A DNA stretch of 64,000 bases from Archilochus colubris (GCA_023079485.1 CM041092.1:10677127-10741126); one strand, 5' to 3'; positions 47,563 through 60,944 are shown, counted from the first letter of the stretch. Translations and numbers: made by a program. The notes: generated by a model from the letters alone, not told the origin.

Positions 47563-50500
47563 GTGAATATCTCAGCATGCTGTAATTATTGCAATGGTAT
47601 CAGCTATAATACTTTAAAAAAATAATCTTGGATCCTTAGCAGAAGTTGCTGTAAGTGGATTCCATGCTTTTTCTAAGCTGGGTACCTTTTCTTCCCCTTG
47701 GAGATCTTTACAACTTAAGATCTTAGGGACTGTGAAATGTAAAGTAATATGCACATTTCAGAGGAAGATATCAATACTCAGATCTTACCAAGCAGGGCTT
47801 GGTGTGACACAGAGCAGTGAGCCTAAGTTTTGGAAGAGGTGTACCAGTATAGGAAAGAACAGTCACTGCAGAAAAACAAATGAGTGCAATATCTCTAGCA
47901 TTACCCATCAGACAGAGGTTTATTTATGGTGAGCAGGCAGATGCTGCTGCTTTCTCTCGACAAGCAGAGCACAGAGACCAGGACCAGGATGTGCAGTTAT
48001 GGTAGCAAATACCAATATTCTTGTTCTGCTACCAGGATTTGTTAGAGATAATTCTGAAGATGTGTATATCAACTAGTTGGGAGAAGTATATCTCTAAAAC
48101 AAGCAGAATTCTGGTAGTGAAAATACCAGAAGAAGGTTGCAGAAAGCAGTCAAGGTGATCTGTTGCCTCTGCAATCTGAGAGCATCCTCTCAAATATCAA
48201 TAATTTGATACCCATGGTGCTGTTTTGACATACCTAATTTGTCCATGAAAGCCACAATTCTTTACTAGGATCTGAACAAACATTATCTTAAGGACCAGAG
48301 ATTGGAATGGAGGCAAAAGATGACAGAACCCCATTAATAAATTGAACAGTGAGGTGGTTTGTTTTATGATCTGGAGATGATCAGCCTCCACACTATACCC
48401 TACCCCTTCCTCAGGCTCCACCTCCCTCTAGCATCAAGCCTGTATTTGGTATTTGTCAGCTGCAAATTATTTTTTCCAAATGGCACTGCCTGTCCAACAG
48501 ACTGCTTAGTGACAGCTGCCAAGGAGACTATTCCATTTTTCTATGACCAAATAATACCTGCTGCAAATTTCTACACTCAGCTTGGTAGGAAATGTACTCT
48601 GATCCCTGGGATCCCAAGATTTTACTTCAGTTGCCAGTGTTCTGTGGTGTCCATAGCACTTCTGTGATATGTCTGCCCCTATTCTGTCTGTATAAATCCA
48701 CTTAAAACCCGAGACAAGCTTAAAATGAAAACAGAATCATTCTGGTAAACCTGTAAGTTAATTTCTTGATTACTGAATTGGAAATGCAGTACTTCCCTCC
48801 CGGCCCTCCCCCTGCCAAAAAAAGGCAAAAAAGTAGAAAAACATTTATTTAAAATAAGCCTGAAACTAATCTGTTCTAAAAGCTGTCATTTATAATTTCT
48901 CTGAAGCATTTCATCTGCATTAGCTAAGGGCCAATCAAGAGGGCTCACTTCAAGGGAGCTGTCTTTGACATGGGACCTGCTAATTCTTCACTGGGACACA
49001 GAAACCAAAAAGACAGACTCTCACTTTCTAACCATTTCTGAGTTATTTTAGGGTTGACATACAATGCTAACGTGGGAGCAATAGTGACCTGCCCTTTCCC
49101 TAGGCTTGTGTACTCTGCTGAGCTATTTCAGGCTACGGTGTTGCTGTTGCACTGAGTTGGATTCTTCCTGTACTTCAGCTTTTCTGGGGCCAGAAAGCTC
49201 CATTGCCACTATTCCTCTGTTTTGCATTGCGTTCTGCTTTCTGGGAGTCATGGAGTGTGGGGGGAAGAACAAGAACAGAATTAAGGACATGCGTGACAGG
49301 CTGGAAATTAATGTGTTCAACATTTTTACAGCTTTAGCTGTCCCCTCCACTTCCTCCCTAAAACTCATTATGTCCCTGTTGCTATGAGGATTATAGTAAC
49401 TTTGCCCAAGGCTCAGATCAATGTGGATTTGTCTGACAAAAATAGTATCAAATTTAAAATTGTGATTTCCAAATCTCTTATCTCATCAAATATTTTTTCC
49501 CCTCAGACCTCTAGCAAATTCTTATTGGCGTTAGAGTTCTCTGAGACTCTGGATGCTGCTGCTAAGTCTTCTCTGAATGCTCAGCTTTTGCAGACAGATC
49601 ACAGCAGGAAATCAGAAAGAAAACTTCAAAAATCTCCTCCAGACCAGACATTAATTTTTTTTTTAATTTGAAGTCTGTAGAAAAATGTTTCTGAATTGTT
49701 GCCCGTCTCTCTTCAGTTCCTTTTTGACTCCTCTCCAAGATGGTTCAAAGTTTTCAGGTTTCATGCAGTGTTCAGCTTATTCATTCATTGCTACAGAAAT
49801 ATTTTCCTTTTGTATGTGAAAGTAATTTGTTTTTAATCTAAGAAGGAATGGATGTTCTGAGCATATCATTGGTATCAGACCAGTGTCAGAATTCAGCTTT
49901 TCTTTAGCTTCCCACTGTGGTCCTTGGACACATATATGAGTCTGTTTGGGTTCATGTTTCTCTTAATATTGCCATTTCTGGCATTGTTATTCTAATGTAT
50001 CAAGGTTCTCATGCCAGCTTTACCTGAAATGGATTGTCAGTCTTAACAGTGAAACTCAATTTTATTTTTCAAAGGCAAAAAGCTCATCCTTCTAAATTAA
50101 ATTAAGCTCACAAATAACTCAGAGAAGTCCAATACTGCAGCAAAGATAGTGGCAAACTGTTCAAAGGAAAAAAAAAAAGAAAACCCACGAACTACCACAA
50201 CCTATGTCTCATGTTTGTATTAAGCCTGCTGGGAGTTTACATGTGTAACTTGGCTACATTTTGTTTTCTGATATTTTTTGTGAATTCTTTGCCCTCTAGA
50301 AGATTGTTTCCTTGTTTTTCTGTCAAACAAAATTGTGGATTTTGTGGGATCATTGTGGAAAACAACATTTTAAAGGGCCTTTGCCCCAGGATGGGCTGTT
50401 GCTCCAAGTCCTGTTAGACACAAGGCAGGGTTTTTTTCCAGTACTTTCATTATATCTTGAACTGGGCCCTGAATTACTAGCTAGGCTTATTGTGACACAA

Positions 50501-50942
50501 CATTGCTTTTAAATCATCAGTTTCAGATTAATTTCTCATTCTCTTTTGCTTCCTTACTCGTAAGCAGGATAAATCCTGTGTAGTGCTGAGCAACCTCAGT
50601 CCTTCCTTTGGTTTGCATGAAAAACACTGAAGGTACTTAGCTGCTTGTGGGAGGCTTTTGGCACTCTGTTGAAAAAGTCCCACATTTCATATGGATGGGG
50701 CATGAGATATGCAATGATCTTTAAAAATTCAAATTAAAAAATCTTCTGCTTATTTAATCAAGAGAATAACATCACTCAAGTAAGTGATCTGAAGGCTGAG
50801 TAAAGTGGGATAGATCCATCAGGTAGTCTGTGAAGAAACTAAGTTAATCAAGGTTAAGCTAATTTTGGCCTTGTAAAAGACTAAGTAGACTAAATTGAAT
50901 CCTGACAGCTGTCTTCCCTGTGACAGCAGTTACTTGCAGCTG

Positions 50943-50992
50943 AAATACAGGTAGACATAAACTCCAGAAATACAGGTAGATATAAACTCCAG
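50943..50992. repeat. 25-bp tandem duplication
   Basis: The unit AAATACAGGTAGACATAAAC... (50943-50967) is repeated at 50968-50992 with a single C/T difference, so the duplication is recent. Confidence 0.9.
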
Positions 50993-53900
50993 AGAATGAG
51001 CAGCACTGCTTTGAAAAAACAGCCTAACAAATATCATCTCCATGAGAACTTTTTCTAACTGAACTGTCCAGTGAGTGAAGTTCACTGGACAAAATGCTAG
51101 ATTAATTAACCTAATGGAAGAAAATCTCTGAGGTTAGAAACATGAGCAGGGTTATTCAAATATCAAACAATAGACTTTCCTGAAATGGCAGCTCTGCAAA
51201 TGTCAGAATTTTTTCCTTTAAACTTGTGCATGACTTGCCAGACATAGGAAAATGTCAATTTGAGAGGCTTTGGGACTGATGTACAAATTTTTAAAAAGTT
51301 GTTAAACAGCAGGTGCATGACAGGATTGCTCCTGTTAGTGTAAATGTATAAGGCCTGACTCCTAGGAGAATGTCCTTCTCTCTTGCAGTGGTGAAGTACA
51401 TGACCAACAAAATATCTGACCCACTGCAGGCTGTCAAGAGTTCTCCACCCTCCTCCCACCAATCATCATCACCACTGGTTGTTTTAAAGAGAGAGGGCAT
51501 GAAGCATGGGTAGTGATACCAGCAGCAAAGCCTTGCAGCCAGGGTACTTTGCTGGGCTTTAATTCTCTGCAAGCACCCATTTTGCTGATGCTTCTTTTGC
51601 ATATTGCTTTTTTAAATGGAGGCCTAATATTGCCTCCCTTAGTGAGCAAACACCACTCACTAAGCACTGCTATTCCTGTCCGTTGGCTGTTGACCTAATT
51701 TCTCCCTCCCTGCCAGCTGTGCACTTTCCTGGCTTCACATCTGTTTCCCTCTCTCCCCCACCACTTTCTGCTCACAGGTTGGGGTTTTTTCAGTGCAGCC
51801 TCCCCAGCGTAGTGTCTATGTTGGGAAGCTTGTAGCCCTTCCAATCCGATTACTGGAGCCATTCATTGATCACTAGAGGAGCAGATTAGAGCCACCTGAA
51901 AGCCTGGCAGAGTCCCTGCTGTAACCAGTTCATCAGAGCAGTGAAGGGACATGCTTTCTGGAAAACCAGTTCATTTCATTCCAGTCACTCTTCCATCTGG
52001 CGTGAGTGGGACCATAAAATATAACCAGGGGGAAGAAAGGCTTTCAGGTAGGAGTCTCCTTCCTGTCACAAGAGGCTGTCTTTAGTTTGTGGGTTGTTTT
52101 TTTTTTTCTATCTCAGGATGACCTCTCTTAGACATTAATCTCTTAAAGAAGTTTATCATTACAGTGAGCAGCCTCTCTTTGAAAACTTATTTGAGAGGCT
52201 TCAGCTGCATTTCTCTGATATATATTTCTGCTAAAGGTAAATGGAGTATGATGTCTTGCATACAGGGATGAAATATTTGTGCTGGGTTTTCAGTCAGTGC
52301 TGATGTGAAATCATTTTTCTGTATTTCAAGCATAGCGTAAATACAAGGGACTGTAGAAGACTTTCCAAAATATGCAAGTCTAGTCTTGTTAAATTTCCAA
52401 CAGGCATTCCAGACCAGTAGCCTGATGGAACCTCTTGGCTATGTAAGTACTGGTTTCAGAGCATTAAGTTAAGGAGAAAGGGTTTGTTGCTGTATTGAAA
52501 TGTCTCAGAGGTAAGCTGTCATGAGCATCCAAGGACCTCTACTCCAGTGCTTTCAAGAGTGTCCCAGTTTTCTCAATCTGGCACTCTAGGTCACTAACAG
52601 CTGTAATACTTCTAAGCCTAAGCTTCCTTTTTAAAAATTGCATTCTTTCATCACCCTCAGAGCAAAAATGAAGCACAATACCAGCTAAAGACAAGAAAAT
52701 GGGCAAAAGCACTATGTGTGAAAGTTTTAATGATAAAGGATTTGTGCCATCAATACAATGTTCTCTAAAGCCAGCTTCTTGGTATAAATCATGTCCAGCA
52801 AAAGGGGAACCAAATTTGGATGCAAATCAGGGATGAGTGCTTGCAGAATGAGCAAAAGTTGAATGGTAGGAATTGCGTTAATAATTCATATAAATTAAAA
52901 ACAAGGATGAGATGCTGACAAAAAAATGTTTCATTTAAAAAGAAAAGAAAGAGAAAAAAAGCCATAGCCCTACATCTGATGTTCTTCTCAACCACAAAGT
53001 GATCCAATGCTGTGAACATTAAGTCATTGTGTTCTAGAATGACAGAATGAAAACAGATGGTTATTATAATGTCTTGGGAATGGCCCTGCATTGGCAAAGG
53101 GGAAAACTGTCACAGTTTGGATTCTGTATTTCTCTAAGTTTCAGATGAAAAGTGGAAGTCATCAAAAGACATGTAAAACCTGTTAAGTCAATATATGCCT
53201 GAGTAATTTTGAAAGCATGGGCATGATGTTACCCCAAAGAATGTTTCCAAGAGCAGCTGATGTGGATTAGCTAATGGGAACACAGTCAGCAATCAAATTA
53301 TCTCACAGGATTAGCTCAATTTATAAAACTCCCCAGAAATGACTGTTGTGCAGGTAGATTTGAGTCAGACAAGTTACAATATGGGAAAAAGCCCTAATCA
53401 GAATTAATAATTGACAATTGGGCCCAAAGTATCAGAAAGTGAGATGTAGCATGTGTTTTCTCTGGAGAAAAATTGACTTGGTTTCCTTTTCTGTGCCTTC
53501 CATTCCTTTTCTGGCCTTTTCCCTGCTTTTCTCATGTATTATAAATTCACCCATCTTATCTTACATCTATGACTTAGCTTCCAACCTAGCTTCACTGACC
53601 TTCCTTTCCATGATTACCAAATTAAGTTGAATTCATCAAAACAGAGTCCTGTTGTGCAAATATTGCTAAACATATGATGTTTGCTAAATAAGCAAATGCA
53701 TATTTTAGTCACTTGTGTACTATCAGTCATGATGCATCAGTAGCCAACAGAGAGAATGTAGAATGTCAATAGAATGGTTGTGTGATAATTAAAAGCACAA
53801 CATCACAGGTAAAATTTCTAACCTGTTTTACCATTGAAAGCTTTTCATCTCTAGTGCTTCATACTTAGTCACAAATGAAAGAGTACCTGTAAGATTGACG

Positions 53901-54454
53901 TTTGCCTTTAAGCTACAAAAACGAAGGTGAAATACATCTTGAAACAAGGTGTTTCCCAGTGTTAGAATTAAAATTAAGAGACAGCAAGACAGACTAAAGA
54001 TATACCTGTGCCTCCTTTTTAGCTTCTTTTTTGTTGTTAATTAGCACTTCTGTTAGTGTGAGTTTTGTCCCTTTCTATTGATTTCTTTTGGATTTGGCAG
54101 CAGACATGTATTTAGGCAGTATTAGAAACCTGTTGCGTACCTATCAGCTGATGTAAAACAACACACAAACAAGCATATACATTCTGCAGTGGTATGGCTC
54201 TCAGGCCTTCCATGGAATTGCTGTTCATGGCAGTGACAAAAGAGCAATTACTTGATATAAACAACCTGCAAACAAAGTTAGTCATTAATAAACCAGGCAG
54301 TTCTGAAGGCAAAAATAACCACTTCTGCTTCAACAACTTCTACTGGGACTGTAGCTGAGGAATTGGATCTGCTGACTGCAGATCAGCTGTGAACTCATCT
54401 GGCTTCTCTGTATCTCTGTCTCCCCAACTCTTAATGGAGAGTTTCTCTGAGGAG

Positions 54455-54730
54455 GTGGAGTGGGAGGTGCTGACCCCTGCTATCTAGTGACAGGATACAT
54501 GGGAAGGGTGTAAAGCTCTGCCCAGGGAGGTTTGGACTGGACACTTGGAAGTGTTGGTTTGCCTAGAGGATGGTAGAACACTGGAACAGGCTTCCTAGAG
54601 AGGTGATCAGTGTCTAAGAGGCATTTGGACAATGCCCTTAACGTTTTAACAACTGGTCAGCTCTGAATTGTTCTGGCAGAGAGACTGCATGGTCCCTTCC
54701 TCTTGAAAAGGTCCAGTGTCTTTTATTCTG
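54455..54730 (+). mobile_element. CR1 LINE 3' fragment (old)
   Basis: The sequence resembles the CR1 3' end: 'GGTTTGGACTGGACA', 'CACTGGAACAGGCTTCCTAG', 'AGAGGCATTTGGACAATGCC' and 'GGTCCCTTCC' occur in the correct order. It is truncated at both sides, with small deletions. Orientation is the same as MYLK. CR1 is the dominant LINE of birds; no intact reverse transcriptase is present. Confidence 0.85.
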
Positions 54731-55686
54731 ACTGTTTCTCCCAGGTCATGTTGTGTAGTCAACCTTTTGACAGTGGGATTTCTGGGGAGGCATCTCTTTC
54801 AAATGCTTTGGATTGCAGAATAAAACAGAAGTTAAAATGCTGATGAGCTGGTGACATCCCACATACAGAAATGACTTTGTAAAAAAGGAGTAGTCATGGA
54901 GCTGCAGGATAGGGCTGGACAACAAGTCTGCAGTAAAATAAATAGATTGCCCGACTGGATAAAGTGGAACTTGGCCTCTTTTGTATCTCCCTAACCACCC
55001 TGGCTCATATAGGCTTAGGGCATTGTCAGGTTTGGGTTAATAGTTTCCTGTGTAATGCAAGGAACAACATCCAGACTATAGCTTGGCCCAGCTCTTCAGT
55101 GAAGGCATCTCCCAGGGATATTCAAAACTTGCCTCCCATTTACAAAAACAGAGTATAAGTGCAGAAATAAATGAGGTAGATGTGTAAAGAACACTGCTAG
55201 CTTGTTAAATATCTAGTTCTCATGACCTGTTTGCAAAATGGCATACCAACTGAGATCTTTAATAAAGCAGAAATGTCCCTACATGTCTCAAAAATATAGA
55301 GGTCTCATTTTTTTGTGCCGTTATAAATCAAGCTTGGAATTCTTGGAAAACTTGCAGAAAATATTTTGACCGTAACACTTCAGGCCTGAGACGCAAAAAT
55401 GCTCCACAGGAAGAAAGGCAGATGAGTGTCCTCATATTGATTTTCTGCTGTAGAGAAGCTGTTATTTTTTTAAACTGGTAGCATTGTTAACAAGAGACCT
55501 GGTAACAGCTGGATTTATTTACACTGAAAATATTTAGAAAGGTGAAACTCTTTTCAAGGTCAAGATTTCTTTGTGTATCTGAGCCTTGCTTTGAGAGCTT
55601 TTAATGGAATCTACTGCTTCTCTTTCTGAGCTTGCTCACACAGAGAACTTTCTGAGTTAAGCATTCTGCTCAGCTCAGTTGACTTA

Positions 55687-55727
55687 TTGGCCTCTGGGCC
55701 AAACTGATATTTAAACACCATAAAAGG
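55687..55727 (+). promoter_or_regulatory. CArG box with NF1-like palindrome
   Basis: CCATAAAAGG (55718-55727) fits the SRF-binding CArG consensus CC(A/T)6GG exactly. TTGGCC-TCTG-GGCCAA (55687-55702) is a perfect inverted repeat like an NF1 site but with spacing one base off the usual. MYLK is a known SRF/myocardin-regulated smooth-muscle gene, so an enhancer is plausible; this is inference. Confidence 0.35.
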
Positions 55728-55974
55728 TAAATGTTGCTGAGGCTGTGCTTTCCTGGGGCTCAGACGAGGCATTATTTGGCACTTAACCACATGATTCTGG
55801 CAAACAGATTCCTCCAGTATAACTAAATCTCTTTTAAGACTAAACACTCCAAGTTGTTTGCAGACTTCTGAATGTAAGGCAGCAAACTCTCTATTCTTCA
55901 CAAGGTGTGAACTTGCAGCCAGTTGTAACTCTAAGCTGGTGTGGCTGAGTTGCACTGAAAGTGTCTGCCTGCTG

Positions 55975-56056
55975 TAGCTGACCCAGCTTCAGCCAGGGGC
56001 TGGGCTAGATGATCCTCAGAGGTCCCTTCTAAACTCAATTATTTTGTGATTCTGTG
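55975..56056 (+). mobile_element. CR1 LINE 3' terminal fragment
   Basis: 'GGGCTAGATGATCCTCAGAG', 'GGTCCCTTC' and the terminal 'TTTTGTGATTCTGTG' form the characteristic CR1 3' end with its octamer-like repeats. It is heavily 5'-truncated (about 80 bp) and in the same orientation as MYLK. Confidence 0.85.
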
Positions 56057-59000
56057 CAGTGTTAAGCATGCTGAAGCCCTGACATTTCAACAGGAGATGT
56101 CAGCATTCTGCAGCTCAAATTAAAAATCTTCACTACATCTGTGTAGACAAAGAAAGAAGAAAATTTACTAGAATGATGTCCATAAAATGTTAATTGTTTT
56201 GACTGCAGGCCAGGTAAAACCCAGGTCTAGTGTTTGGAAATCTTCTTTCAGTTTGCCTCCTGATCTGGATTTTCTTCTTCACTCCAGTTTCAACATCAAA
56301 TCTAAGTCTGGAAATGCCATGGTGCAGTTACTAATTTGCTTTTACCTTCTCCACAAGTGCATGGATTTTTCTCTTTTTTTCTGTGGTTACATACTTGAAG
56401 TTAAACTGGTGCACATGTACTGTACAACTGATTTGTAGTACAATAACTGTATAATGCATCAAGAATTTTCCACCTTTACATGTACACATTCTACACAATA
56501 ACTCCCCCTTCCTTCTCAATATAGTGTTTAAAAGTTGTGTTCAAGAATCAAGTTCTTATCGAGCTCTAGGTTTTAAAAAATTCAAGTGTATTTTGGCTTA
56601 GTCCAACAGCTAACATTAAGACTCCTGCTGCATTAATTTCCAGTGTGTGGATATATGGAGATTAAATTTATGTAGGGATTCTATAAATCCAGCATTGAGA
56701 AAAGTCAAATAATAGATAACCTTAAATTTCTATTAATAGAGGTTAATAGATAAATATGTTTATAAACAGGATGAACAGGTGTAGACTGATTGACTTACTA
56801 CTGATTACACGAACACAGGAACATTCATGCATATTAAAGTCTGTGAAAGGCAAAAATCACAAGAACTATGTAAACAGTAGCATTGTGTGGCCTTCTAGAG
56901 GTATCAATCTGGGTAAAGCCTTATCAGAAACCTGTTGGAATGAAGGGAAGACAGAGAATGCCTCAGCTGGGCTTATGCATTATGCCAGACCAGAGCTCTG
57001 ACACAAGTTGTTAAACTTCTTAACCTCATAATTTTATAAGGACCTTTGAGAATTCAGTGCTCTATAAGCAGTCTTTGAGAAAATTATAGCATCTTCTATA
57101 TGGTATTACATTACTTCATCTGCATAAAACCAACACCCATGGTTAAAAAATTGGCGGTTTCTGTAAACTGCTGTAAAATAACCCAGTTATATGGCCTGAA
57201 AACAAATTATTGAAATGTACCTGTGATTATCAGGCCCTCACTATGCTTTCTAATTTTCCTCATGAATTGCTAAGACATGATCTACCTGGTGGAGAACTGA
57301 CTGCAGCTGCAGAAACTCACTGGGGAAAGGAAAGCAAAGGAGAAAATTAACTGCCAGAGGTAGAACTTTGGAGTCATTGTGGCTGTGTTGTTAACCTGTG
57401 GCATATGTTAACTCTTCTATGTCATCTTTTAATTCCTAGAGGTTCACTTATCCCTACTTTGAAATAATAAGAGTTTTGAGGAAGATATTAAAGACTCCTG
57501 GAGATGAGAGTTCATTAACATAACAGGAAGATACCAGATCTGTTCTTTTACACATCCAGTTCATTAAGCTTGAGGATGCATAGATATGTAAGAAAGTCGT
57601 GCCCCTGTGCTAATGTCAGAGAAAATCTTCCTTATTTTCCAGATTTCCTTTCTGGTGCCAGATGTGCCATATTTTTATTATCTTTAATTTCAGCAGCAAA
57701 ATTACCCTGCAGTGTTACAAAAGAGGTTGTTTCACCCAGAAGCACAGCAGCTTGCAGAATCTGAGCTGAGAGCTGTCCCTGTGCTTTCTTCCTTTTCTCC
57801 TTTCTCCCTGCTTTGGGTCCTGAAGCAGACTGTTTCTAAAGTGCCAATGAATTTTGAACTCCAGCAGACTTTGTGTGATGAAAGGGGTTTTGGAGGAGGG
57901 AAAACCAGTCCTGACATTGGCCTGTTCTGTGAGCAGCTTGCATATTTGTTTCCTCTTTCTCTTATTTCCTGGTCCAAGTCATGAATTTTGCTCCTGATGT
58001 ATGAGACTAGCTAGTACCTAGCTGCAGCCAGGGAATACAAACACTGTCTTAAGGTACCTTTTTGCAAACAGTGCCTGTTCTCTTTTGTGTATGATCTTCC
58101 TTGCACTGCTTTCTTGGCAAAATAATTAGACAAGCATTTTCAAAAGGAAATAGAATCACACAGTGTCTATTCACGATAAACGGGAACTGGGTTTACTTGC
58201 TTAATCTTGAATAAACAGTGTCCCTTCTTTTCTCAAGCACCAAAATCAAAATGATGGTCATTTTTCCAAATGAGCTGTAAAGGATAAAATTGAAGGAGCC
58301 CTTATATTAAAATAAGCTTTGAAAATGTACAGTGCTGTTATCTCATGGTAAAATTGTGAAATGTTAAATGAGTCACTACATGGTGCTATGTAATAAATAA
58401 AAACCAAAAAGGATTTACAATATTACTGTAGGATATATTCTCCATGGCCACTTACTATACAGCATTAGCCACTTACAAGCAGGTACTATAGGATTCCCAA
58501 AGACTGATCCATGTGGCCTGATGCTGCACCAGGCATTTCAGAGTCCTAATTCTGTAACACAGAGCTGAGTGGGTCTCAGGTTCTGTATTTCCATTCTCAC
58601 ATGCATCAATGTCTCACTGCTCAGTGCCAAGAAAAGACTGACAACATAAGCCAGTGAGACAAGATTTTGGCTAGAAAAAGTTTAGTAGGAAAAGAGGAAA
58701 ATCTTCCTCTCCAAGCAGCTTCCAAATTTGCATTGAGCTCAAATAACCCTGGGACAAGCTGAACTTTTTACCTTCAGGAGGTTCAATGTACTTGCTCAGT
58801 GGGGTGCTTTCAGTTTTTCTGATCACCATCCTTTTCTGAGTGGTGATTATTTTTTCCAGCCTACCACTTTGTGTTGCTGTAAGATTGTTTTCGATGATCT
58901 TGATATACCTTTGAAAATTTTGAAGCTGGGAATAAGCAGAATGAAGTTATTTTCCTGTATAGACAAAAAGTGGGGTTGGCATTTTAAAGGCAAGACGTAA

Positions 59001-59365
59001 GTGGTCTGAACTCAGGGCTAAACAAAGTGTGTATCCAAGTGACCAATAAATATTTATGACTTCTTTTATTTGGTCATGATCACTACTTTGGCTTCAGACC
59101 TGTCTTTGCTCAGGTTTAAGGGCACTAATATCTTTCCTGGTCTAGTATATCTACTGTAGTGTATAGGTTGAAGTTAAATGACCTTACTTCATAGCCTCTG
59201 AGTAAAAGACAGAGGAGACCACTGTGGATTTTATTTTTAAGAGTGATTAGTGTAACTCCAGCAGCCATCACTAGCAGCCATCATTTGATTGAACAGCCTC
59301 AAACAAAAAAAGAAAAAGTCCTAATCCAACAGTTTGGTTTTTTGATATATGTTGTTAACCTCAGG

Positions 59366-59432
59366 GGATTTTTTGTTTGGTTTTGTTTTGTTTAACTTCA
59401 AGCTGTTTGTTTGTGGTTTGGGTTTTTTTTTT
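59366..59432 (+). repeat. G/T-rich low-complexity tract
   Basis: TTTTTTGTTTGGTTTTG-type sequence with a T run at the end. A second similar tract follows at 59658-59690, both upstream of exon 11. Confidence 0.7.
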
Positions 59433-59943
59433 CCTAACCATCTATCAGTTGGTTAAATTTAATGCATGAGAGGAATTTGGTGAACTTGCACCCATTTGAT
59501 ATTGACCATCTAACAATCTAAATAGCTGGTAGTTTCATACCAAGCTGCATATCCTGTATTCTTGTGAGTTTCCATTTAAAACTCACCAGTCATGATGTAA
59601 CATTTATATATGAATTCAGCAGTGATTAAAGGCAGTGAATTGTTGATTACAAGTTTTTGGGTTGAGTTTTTTTGGTTTTTTTTTTTTTGAACCTCAACTT
59701 TTTAATGAGTGTAAATTTCTGTGTAACACTCTGTGATATCTGTTAATGGTAAATGACGAGGATCTCTGGAGGAAGGACAGTTCCCATTTCTTGCCTTTCT
59801 GTTTCTGGCAAGGCAAAACAGCTATATGGGTTGTTTCAGTGATGTTTGCCTTCAGAGAACTGAAACAAGACCACTTAGGTCAGTTAAATTTTGTCATGAA
59901 AATTCCAGTAGGAGACCCCATTTGTCTCTTCTTAACTTCACAG

Positions 59944-60081
59944 AAAAGAAGAGCAGCAAGAAGGCAGAAAGTGCACAAGCTGCCAAGTTAAACAAGACTT
60001 TTGCACCCATCTTCCTTAAAGGCCTGACTGACCTCAGAGTAATGGATGGAAGTCAAGTGATAATGACTGTGGAGGTATCAG
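59944..60081 (+). CDS. MYLK: MYLK coding exon 11: Ig4-Ig5 linker and first part of Ig5 (rest of codon 615, residues 616-660, first base of 661)
   Basis: The 138-nt exon, ttcacag|AAAAG to TATCAG|gtgtgt, is phase 1/1. It encodes the lysine-rich linker 'KKSSKKAESAQAAKLNK' and the A/B strands 'APIFLKGLTDLRVMDG' and 'SQVIMTVEVS' of Ig5. Val657 stands at the B-strand cysteine position, so Ig5 has no canonical disulphide. It matches chicken MLCK almost exactly. The donor (GTGTGT) is weaker than its neighbours. Confidence 0.96.
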
Positions 60082-60746
60082 GTGTGTAGCTATAGGACAT
60101 AATTATTTAAAAAATTTAAGTTCTGCTCCTAAGTATGTGCTTTTTTCCACTGTCCTTTTGTTTTAACAGGTGTCTTTGCGTTTGCAAATAATATTTAAAA
60201 GAATAATTTTTTTTTAAAGTAAAAGCTAAGTTTTTCTAATCCAAAGATCTGAGTGGAAGATCAGATTTCTTTATTAGAATAATAATGATGACGATAATAA
60301 CAATAATACTGTTATTATTGTGTCTTAATTTTTAAATAAACTAAGTGTCAGAGGACTGGTAGTAGGTTTTGTTGTGATCCAAACAAGACTGAATTCCTGT
60401 TAATTATGATAAGATTAGTTCTGCAGAAAAGAGCAGTCCTGGTACAGACTTTGATAACCAGGCTTATCAAACCCTTGGTAACCATCTTTTTGGGATCTAA
60501 AACTCACTCTCCCTCTGTATTTTGTATAAGCTTCCTTTATACATTTGTATTTTAGCCCTAATAAGGCAGGCTTAGAACTTTCCATATTACAAAGCATCCA
60601 CAGAGTTAATGAAATTCATGAATGTTTTGTAGATGCAACTGCAGAATCACATGGCAGAAAACAAACAACCTTGTTCATTTTTTTTTAAGCAAGATACAGA
60701 GGGGTTTTATGTGTGTCTCTGATTTTTCTTGATTCCTATTTCTCAG
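60082..60746 (+). other. MYLK: MYLK intron 11-12
   Basis: A 665-bp AT-rich intron with an ATA/ATG-type triplet repeat at 60275-60319. Nothing else was recognised. Confidence 0.9.
60275..60319. repeat. AAT/ATG triplet-rich simple repeat
   Basis: AATAATAATGATGACGATAA-type imperfect triplets ending in GTTATTATTG, which is partly complementary to the start. Confidence 0.65.
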
Positions 60747-60944
60747 CTAACCCACCTCCTGAAATTATCTGGCTTCACAATGGGAAAGAAATCCAGGAGA
60801 CAGAAGATTTCCACTTTGAGAAGAAAGGCAATGAGTACAGCCTGTACATTCAGGAAGTATTTCCTGAAGACACAGGAAAATACACCTGTGAAGCCTGGAA
60901 TGAATTCGGAGAAACTCAAACCCAGGCTACGTTGACAGTACAAG
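60747..60944 (+). CDS. MYLK: MYLK coding exon 12: rest of Ig5 (rest of codon 661, residues 662-726, first base of 727)
   Basis: The 198-nt exon, tctcag|CTAACC to ACAAG|gtataa, is phase 1/1. It encodes '(A)NPPPEIIWLHNGKEIQ' with Trp669, the F-strand signature E-D-T-G-K-Y-T-C (Cys708), and 'QTQATLTVQ' as G strand. Nearly all residues equal chicken MLCK. Cys708 lacks its B-strand partner. Confidence 0.97.

Larger units (their letters stand above)
47563..59943 (+). other. MYLK: MYLK intron 10-11 (12.4 kb)
   Basis: The second longest intron. It contains a 25-bp tandem duplication (50943-50992), CR1 fragments at 54455-54730 and 55975-56056, a CArG-box/NF1-like cluster at 55687-55727, and G/T-rich tracts at 59366-59432 and 59658-59690. 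A somewhat GC-richer block near 51700-52030 is unidentified. No exon or RNA gene was recognised. Confidence 0.9.

Noticed and set aside
51065..51091. 10-bp inverted repeat TGTCCAGTGA/TCACTGGACA
   Set aside because: Short stem, no context; within chance expectation.
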